DNA from: Amoebophrya sp. A120
Lineage: Eukaryota; Sar; Dinophyceae; Syndiniales; Amoebophryaceae
Length of the DNA stretch: 64,000 nt
Assembly (NCBI GenBank): GCA_905178155.1
Contig: CAJINV010000014.1
Coordinates: 2,358,247 to 2,422,246 of the forward strand
Reading direction: 5' to 3'
Below the pieces are notes generated by a model. That model saw only the letters and a program-made list of their open reading frames with translations. It searched no databases and was not told the origin of the DNA. The translations under genes were made by a program, and so were the position numbers. Below, in pieces: positions 57,701-64,000 of this stretch. Position 1 is the first letter of the stretch, and each line of letters starts with the position of its first letter.

Positions 57701-58245
57701 CTTCCCGCACGGCAGCCGCATACTCCTCCGTGATGCCGCAGTGGTAGACTAGCGGATACTTACCACTACGCCATGATTGAACGTACCAGATTCCGCTAGC
57801 CAGAAGAATTTCGCGTCGTTGTTCCGGTCGTTGGTTACGTGGCCGTTGAGAAACAAGAAACCGGAATTTCCCAAAGAAAAACGATACATGTATAAAATGA
57901 ATTACAGATCGTGCGTGGTTTTTGTATCTGATAGTACGCAGCTGTGGTGCTCTTCTTCATATGTGTGTTCTCTACAAACCACCCACGTTGGGCTTCCTCG
58001 GTCATCTCAAACAAAGTGATGCTGCTGCCAACAAAAAAAAGATTACACTGGCACGGTTTTTCTTCGATACAGGAAGTGATGTACCGCGTACTCTGGACGG
58101 TCACTCCGTAGCTATCGCCGACCCAAATGTATTCGCTACGAGGCACGCCCCGACCCGGATTACTGGAAGTGACACGGTGGTACATTACATCTGACCGAAG
58201 TGTCAGCACCTGATCCTTTCGCGAGTATTTACTTCGTGTCGTCAT
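57660..58245 (-). CDS. Unidentified gene, structure uncertain
   Basis: Starts with ATG at 58245 (MTTRSKYSRKDQVLTLRSDV) and stays open for 136 codons; the middle has YIWVGDSYGVTVQSTRYITS. Further down, another frame reads FLNGHVTNDRNNDAKFFWLA and meets a strong donor (GTAAGT near 57760); a third short frame reads GITEEYAAAVREAFQHVRFI. These look like pieces of one spliced gene, but I could not find joins that keep frame. No family recognised. Confidence 0.35.
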
Positions 58246-59043
58246 TGCAAAAGTAGTAGTCCGTCGGGTTGATATTATTTCACATCAAATTTTCAACTCA
58301 AAAAGAGTGACAATGTTCCGAGCTTTGGGCGGTACCATATATGAGATCAATCGCAAGTAGAACTACATGAAAAGAACAAACAAATTATAAGATCACGATA
58401 CAATCTTGCACAACGACAAGCGAGCACTTTCTAATAAGCCTGGAATGAGAGCTACACTTTGATATTTTGGTGAGTGAGTAATCGCAAAATTTATCGGCTT
58501 CTTTTTCGCATAGATGATACAGACTGTCATTGCGACACACGCAGCACATGTTTTGTTTTTCGCCAAGCGAAAATTCACTCCAGATCCAGATCCCTACAAC
58601 CTCAGAAAAAAAATTCCTAAGTGTGCTCTTCTTCGTTTTGCAAACTGCCAATGAACTTCATCGTCTTCATCTTTTTCAAATTTTTTTTAGTTGACCTCAG
58701 TGTGGCTCATCTATAATGTGATACCGAATTCTTCCTTTGTGATCTATTTTATATGAAAGGTGGTGGATCATTGAAATAGCAAAAATTCGTAGTTTTCTTT
58801 TCGAAGCATTCAACCAAGACCGAACCGCCTCGAGTTCCTCTCCTCCGACCGATGAACTGCATCGCGAACACCACGCGCTAATTGACGCGAGCAGTAGCAA
58901 ACGGCCCGCTTTCTGTAGCACGCTGATCGTCAGGCTTGCCTTTTGATTTTCTGTGGTCAGTTAGTAGTTCATCAGAAGAATGAAAGAACGAAAAGTTGTT
59001 TCATAGTACAAGTTGCTATCTTCGACAACAGGTACGCTTGGTC
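58246..59043. other. Mostly non-coding; weak exon-like frames
   Basis: Minus-strand frames at 58385-58651 (with CCVCRNDSLYHLCEKEADKFC, a Cys-rich string) and 58697-58921 (hydrophobic start LLLLASISAW) lack ATG or splice support sufficient for a gene call. Confidence 0.3.
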
Positions 59044-59559
59044 TTAGTCAATCTTTCCTGACCTGCGGATGGAGAGTGCAACTCCATACCACCCAGACGT
59101 CAAATCATCCAGCTCCTGATCATCGTACAGATCTTCCCAATTCGAAGATGCGGGCTCTGCTGGAGCATCTTCCGACGGCTTGCGGTCCGTCTGGCGTAGG
59201 CGAGCAGTGGCACGTTCTACACGAGCACGGTCGTCTGCCGACGGGCACAGGATGAATTTTTCTTCAAAAATGCAGGGATCGCATTTCGAACTAGGTGTGC
59301 ATCCAGCCCCGCGACATTGATTTTCCACTTCCCGTCCTAAAAAATTGACGATCCGGGTTTTGCCTTCTTCAGCCTTCGCAGTTACGACCGGTTGCACGTT
59401 CTTACCGTTCCCCTGATCCGTCGGCTTGGCGACCGATCCTCCGAAGATATTCCCTTCATATTCAGCAGCGCGAACTTTGGAAATCGGGAGCTGATGTTGT
59501 TTGTTCCATCGCTCACGCATGGAACAATGCTGTAATGATGGATGCAATTGCACACGCAA
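59044..59559 (-). CDS. Unidentified 171-residue protein
   Basis: Open frame from ATG at 59559 (MRVQLHPSLQHCSMRERWNK) with an internal Met at residue 14 as alternative start. It has a Cys cluster in the middle (CRGAGCTPSSKCDPCIF), then an Arg-rich helix-like stretch, then an acidic DLYDDQELDD segment. The Cys spacing could bind a metal or form disulfides. No family recognised. Same strand as its neighbours; uninterrupted. Confidence 0.5.
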   Translation of the reverse strand: MRVQLHPSLQHCSMRERWNKQHQLPISKVRAAEYEGNIFGGSVAKPTDQGNGKNVQPVVTAKAEEGKTRIVNFLGREVENQCRGAGCTPSSKCDPCIFEEKFILCPSADDRARVERATARLRQTDRKPSEDAPAEPASSNWEDLYDDQELDDLTSGWYGVALSIRRSGKID

Positions 59560-59693
59560 CTTCTAACCTCGGTGTACCGCTGCGGACTAATTCTCGACCG
59601 GCGTTTACGTTTTTACAAAGTAGAACATGCAGTAGAGCAATAAATTTTATAAACATCGACGCATTATGAACATCATCAACACTCTGACTTCAA

Positions 59694-60207
59694 CTATTGT
59701 ACCGATGGTCCTGGATTCGTGGACCGATCTCCATCGAGGTGAGCACTGAGAGTCGCAGCCGCATTGTAGTCGTGGCACAATGCAAACCCGTCCGGAAGGT
59801 CTTCCGTCCAAACTTCTTCAACCTGCGAAAATTTTATGGTGTGGTTATGTAGATAATAATTGCGAAATCACACCACCAGAGATTTGTTGACTTCCACTCT
59901 CACTCCGAGCTAATTCCAAAAACTAAAAGGCGAAAGATGTAAAACCCGTACTGCTCCAAGCTGAAAAATAGAGTACCGCGTGGTCAAATCCGCGGCGTTC
60001 GTGGTAACATTGATGATCCATCAATGTGGGGAAAACGGCGCCGCATTCGGAACAAGCATACTCCTTGACCATGGGAACTCCGTCGCGCATGGCGATGGGA
60101 GCAAAGAAGTCGCTGTCGTTTTCATCGTTAGTAGTCGCGGCTTTGTTCCCCGATTGCGTGCTGGCATCACCAGCCGCGGGCGAGGTGGACGAGGGACTAT
60201 CTTCCAT
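59694..60207 (-). CDS. Small zinc-finger-like protein, two exons
   Basis: Exons 59977-60207 and 59694-59822 joined by a GT-AG intron in phase 0 give 119 residues. The N-terminus is Ser/Ala-rich. The sequence YACSECGAVFPTLMDHQCYH resembles a C2H2 zinc finger with short Cys-Cys and His spacing, with HERRGFDHA after it. The tail reads VEEVWTEDLPDGFALCHDYN. Function unknown; the finger could bind nucleic acid or protein. The clean codon count across the intron makes a real gene likely. Confidence 0.6.
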
Positions 60208-60975
60208 TCTTCTGACAAATCTAACAAACGTCGAACTACAGCTAGCCGTCGCGAAAACCCTGAAAAAATATTACCAAATTCACTACGATGTCTACTCGCC
60301 GTTGATCGATACACATGCGCGTTTTAGTAAGCAAGAGGATTTCGCATCTTATTTGAGTCACGATGACGAAACTTCGCGTTTTTTCGCCACCTGTATGATT
60401 ACGATGACCTTGCTCTTACGACCATCTGACGAATTTTCGATCACGATCCAAGCGAGAACGAATTTTTCAAATCTTACAAATTTCATGTCGTCGTGAGTTT
60501 AAAACGATAGACATGGCGTGAACGACTTTCATCATCATACTAGCATCCTACTAGAGATCGAATGGTCATCACGTCTGCTTCCAAAGCCTCGCATCGTCGT
60601 GTTATATCTGATCCACCCGGGCGTGTCGCACAATTTGGGAACATGCACGAGACAAATTGATGGTAAGAAGTGCGATATTGCAAGAAGGCTATGTCTTTTT
60701 TAGATCCCAGCCATTGTCTACTATGCAGAATATATTTTCTGTGCCATTCGTCCTATCGCGAGTCGATGCATTGACGACTAGAAGAAGAAATACGTGCGCC
60801 AGGAATCACCCCAACGCAGATCAAAAAAATCAGGTCGATGAAAGTTCAGTATATTGTGTGCCGCCAGCATGTTCATTTCATACACATTCACCGAACGACG
60901 ACGGTCGTCCGAGTCTCGCATTCGTACCTACGTACGCATGACTTTCGAAGCATTGTTTACATTCACAGTAGCCAT
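60208..60975. other. Intergenic, nothing recognised
   Basis: Short plus-strand frames (60026-60496, 60657-60941) overlap the antisense of the zinc-finger gene or lack any support. Confidence 0.4.
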
Positions 60976-61230
60976 CTACTCCGTGCTGTCGCAACGGGGT
61001 CGCTTCGCGACCGGTGAGTACAACTCAAAATCCGGATCGTTCAGTCGGAGCGTCGACTCGACGCCGGTGGTGGGAGTTTTTCGGGCATCGTCGTCAACAA
61101 CATCAGCCGACTCCTCCGGCGTGGCCGGCTCCAGAAGGTCGCGGATCATCTCCACCGACTCCGTCATCGCGGTCATCGCCTCGGAGTCTGGCGCTGCGGC
61201 CGTCGGAGGTGACTTTGGTGGTTTCTCCAT
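60976..61230 (-). CDS. Small acidic protein, 84 residues
   Basis: ATG at 61230 to TAG at 60976. Pro/Ala-rich start (MEKPPKSPPTAAAPDSEAM), an amphipathic middle (SVEMIRDLLEPATPEESADV), and a possible nuclear-localisation string near the end (AKRPRCDS). No family recognised. Confidence 0.45.
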   Translation of the reverse strand: MEKPPKSPPTAAAPDSEAMTAMTESVEMIRDLLEPATPEESADVVDDDARKTPTTGVESTLRLNDPDFELYSPVAKRPRCDSTE

Positions 61231-61330
61231 CTGTAGTGTTTAATCATTTGCTACGATGAATCGAGCTCACTGTCATACAAAAATACTTTCAGCATGCAAC
61301 TCCTCTATGAGAAGCAACTGTAATAATTTT

Positions 61331-61555
61331 CTATTGTTCCGTCGCAACTTTTTCAATGCCAGCAACGATTAAGAAAATTTCTACACAGTCCAACAGTTCA
61401 ATTTGTACCTTTCCATCTTGCATCTTCAGTGATAGTTCGGCCCCGTCAGCATCTTCATCTTTCGTTTTCAGAGGCGGCGCGGCCTGTTCCGTGTCTAACA
61501 CCGGCGAAGTTTTTCGCTTCAAAGTGGTGGCGGCTTTCTGTTCGGTTTCAGACAT
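61331..61555 (-). CDS. Small charged protein, about 74 residues
   Basis: I prefer the internal start MSETEQKAATTLKRKTSPVL because the upstream extension reads like leader sequence. A basic stretch is followed by an acidic one (KTKDEDADGAELSL) and a hydrophobic end (IELLDCVEIFLIVAGI). It resembles the neighbouring small protein in size and bias only. Function unknown. Confidence 0.4.
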   Translation of the reverse strand: MSETEQKAATTLKRKTSPVLDTEQAAPPLKTKDEDADGAELSLKMQDGKVQIELLDCVEIFLIVAGIEKVATEQ

Positions 61556-61678
61556 TTTCTTTGACCTGTTGACACAACTTTCGAATCCCTGTTGGCGTGA
61601 TTGAATGGCCCACGTAATGTTTTTCCGATGACTTTGAAAATAAGAACGAGAAGCTATTTTTCTATAGTGGGAGGACAT

Positions 61679-62649
61679 TTACATTATGGCTCACATCTTC
61701 AAGTTGTAAAATATGTCGGAACTCCTTTTCTTTATTTTTTCACTCATAAATTTCTATTTTGTGCTCCGCCTGATCGTTGCCAACGTCGAACGAATTTTCA
61801 TCATCGGTGTAAAATTGCGATACATCCTTGGTACTCTTTCGTCGAAAATATCGTCGAGAGTTTCTATTTTTCACTCGCGGACATCGATCCACTAATTCAC
61901 TCGACTTCGAACTAATGTCGACCTTCAATATACCTCACAGCCGTACACTTTCGCACACCCTCACGAACTACATTTCATTCACTCGGGCAGATTCTCTTAT
62001 CCACGCAATTCCTCCGCTGAAGTTCAAGCTGAACACATCGCGCGCCACCCAGAATAGAGCGCAGGCCAATGTCGTGAAGATCGGATCGATTTTGTATACA
62101 TGCAGAAGTTCCTTCCTACCGTGGCGTGTAGTTATCCGATGAAAATTCGTACCGACACGTTTCACATCGAAATGTTCTCAGTCAACAAAGTAAGTGCGTT
62201 GCACCTCTACTGCACCTCCGTGTCCACGGGAATGTCATACGTGGTTTGAAGTTCGCGGTTGAAGAAAAAATTCTTCTCAAGACTCTTCATCTAGCACAAT
62301 ACCGCTCAGATACCTGAGCTCGCTAATGCAAAAAAAAAACCGCTGTGATTTCTATGTTCGATAGGGCGAACTCTAAAATTCTTCTTTTTTCTATAAAAAA
62401 ACACTAAATCCGCACGATGGTATTTCGAATACTTCTACAACACTACAGAAGTCTTCGTCTATCATTCGAATTGTAGAGCAAGTCCCCACTACAATAATGC
62501 ATATACATTTCGTGCACCTGAAATCCTTTACACAGCTACACTCATATCTCGACGGTGGTAGTACATGTCACTGTCGTACACCCATGTCTAGACGAAAAAA
62601 AAAGTATTTCTGTGTGACTTCCTGACGTTTTCTATTCGCCTGATCATAC
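61679..62649. other. Intergenic, nothing recognised
   Basis: AT-rich. Plus-strand frames at 61601-62142 overlap each other and have no support. Confidence 0.35.
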
Positions 62650-62889
62650 TCAATTCTCATCCTTCATTCTTCCGCCGCCAGCCAAGATATTTTCTGCCTC
62701 TTCAGCGTTCACCATCGGCACGTCCCCACTCGAAGCGCCGGTAGTAGTCGTCGGGGTAGTCGGTAATCCAGAACTAGCCGAACTCGAAGCGCCAGTAGTA
62801 GTCGTCGGCGTAGTCGGAAGCCCAAAACTAGCCGAGCTACCGCTCGGGGACCCGGTGTTCCGACCTAACATCGCTTTTATGCATCGCAA
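62650..62889 (-). CDS. Small Thr/Pro-repeat protein, 79 residues
   Basis: Contains two copies of a block GLPTTPTTTTGASS (coded around 62725-62825) that are nearly identical at DNA level, showing a recent tandem duplication. Starts MRCIKAMLGRNTGS and ends GDVPMVNAEEAENILAGG. Could be a mucin-like or disordered peptide, or the last exon of a longer gene. Confidence 0.4.
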   Translation of the reverse strand: MRCIKAMLGRNTGSPSGSSASFGLPTTPTTTTGASSSASSGLPTTPTTTTGASSGDVPMVNAEEAENILAGGGRMKDEN

Positions 62890-64000
62890 CTATTCGAGTG
62901 GCATGATGTCGAAAAATATATGCCTCTCAACCCTGCAAAGGCCGTGCTTCTAAGCACGCTGATCAAAACGGAAAAAGTTGTATCATATTTTTTTTTTTTC
63001 GACATCAGTCAGCCCGAGTAGATCACTATCATAAAGGACAGGCGGGAAACGACACCCGAACTGGCAGGCTGATAATTTTTTTGTATGTTTGAACGCAGGC
63101 TGTCGCACTCATATACCAAGCACGCAAAAGCAGGCAATTACCCTGCAATCCATCACGATTAACTACTTATAGATTTTGAAGAGGTTAGTGCTCCATCATC
63201 ATTGCAGTACCTGCTTCGATTTTTTTTAGGCCGCCAATTTGGCCCGTTCATATCAACAAGAAAATCTTCTCCGCGTCCACAAGTAGAAAAACATTGAAGT
63301 TCGCTTTTCCCGAATGAAAAGTTTGCAGTTCGACATGAAATAAATACAAATCGTTCAACAGCCGAGCGCGAAGGCACATGACAATTCTTGCATGTAAATA
63401 CTCAAGTTGTACAACAAACTCTTCCAGTTGTGGTGTCTTCTGTTTACGAGTCGCGACCCGTGCCCGTGATCGACGCAGCAGTTGGTCCGACCACTTGCAA
63501 CAGATTTGCTTCGACGAGTTCTAAAATCGAAGTCGGAGAATGTTTTCGTGTTGATATCGCGGCATCTTTGTTGACACTCGGAGTACTGATAGAATCCATT
63601 TATGGAATACAAAAACCCCCAAAGTAGAAAACTTCTGAAGCTTATCGCGTCACATTCTAAACTCCGCCGGGTCTAAAAATGACAGGCGTAGCATCACACG
63701 ATTGGCGACTGCTATTCGACGCCGATAAATCTCGAACAGCAAGGCGCCGCCGCAGCACATTCGCAAAGCATGACAAACTCGACTCTGTTTATTGCACGAC
63801 CAGCTACTAGAGTCCGCCTACAAAGAGAATTTGGTATTTTTGTATTGCGTAACTTCTCCGGTTTTCCCAGAAAATTCCACCCCGCATGATCAAACGTGGC
63901 AGTCTCATCAACAACTGGGAGATGTGGTAAATAGGTGATGAGTGACATTGTTACTTACACAAAAGTGATCCGCTCATTTGTCGAAAGGAGCTACTCAAAC
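62890..64000. other. Window end, no firm gene
   Basis: Candidate frames: 63388-63627 on the plus strand (79 codons with ATG) and 63712-63948 on the minus strand (starts MSLITYLPHLPVVDETATFD). They lack splice or family support. The minus-strand frame could be the first exon of a gene with a short intron near 63810. Confidence 0.3.

Noticed and set aside
60026-60496. 156-codon plus-strand frame
   Set aside because: Antisense to the zinc-finger-like gene over most of its first part, no motif, and the minus-strand gene has a clean spliced model.
1-64000. tRNA, rRNA, snRNA or spliced-leader genes
   Set aside because: I scanned for T-loop-like GGTTCGAATCC strings and for the dinoflagellate leader core and found none I could fold or defend.

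Overview
The window is nuclear DNA of a protist with spliced genes. It encodes a 26S proteasome lid/base scaffold subunit, an ER oligosaccharyltransferase subunit, a U2-snRNP SURP/CID protein, a Wee1/Myt1-type kinase, another protein kinase and a mitochondrial monothiol glutaredoxin. All supported genes lie on the minus strand. That layout resembles the one-way gene arrays of dinoflagellates. Together with the introns described below it makes a syndinian dinoflagellate such as Amoebophrya my best guess. The guess rests on inference; I saw no rRNA, tRNA or spliced-leader gene that could prove it.

The outstanding feature is a set of 29 transposon-like introns (introners). I sort them by their ends into 11 families, A to K (my own labels). 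Each has terminal inverted repeats that begin TA and end TA, and each sits between two copies of a 5-base target duplication: 24 of the 28 complete copies are exact, three match 4/5 and one 3/5. Removing one element plus one copy of the duplication restores the reading frame. In the proteasome gene this rebuilds the residue order of the known family. At the sites I traced through all boundary positions, no position gives GT-AG, so splicing there appears non-canonical. One element (family I) lies inside an ordinary GT-AG intron. The families share a sub-terminal box close to TTTGTCATGC. Three genes hold all 29 copies: 21 in one giant gene, 5 in the proteasome gene and 3 in the U2-snRNP gene.

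Layout: 1-3724 U2SURP-like gene, 3' end outside the window; 4577-8017 oligosaccharyltransferase ribophorin II; 8018-12698 mostly non-coding with GC-rich islands and a TTCTAAAA-rich tract; 12699-20468 a 2394-residue Wee1/Myt1-like kinase; 21076-22074 a low-complexity protein; 22075-25535 non-coding with a second GC-rich island; 25536-42410 the giant membrane protein gene (about 3708 residues, one apparent +1 frameshift); 43659-45437 a kinase; 46480-47455 glutaredoxin; 48381-54682 proteasome Rpn2/PSMD1; 54683-57700 repeats, namely a 31-base tandem array and a duplicated segment split by a GC-rich insertion; 57700-64000 an AT-richer stretch with several short unidentified genes.

The genes do not form a pathway. 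They are housekeeping or regulatory genes in one transcriptional direction. Gene models were built by hand from splice signals, frame continuity and recalled family sequence; no search was run.
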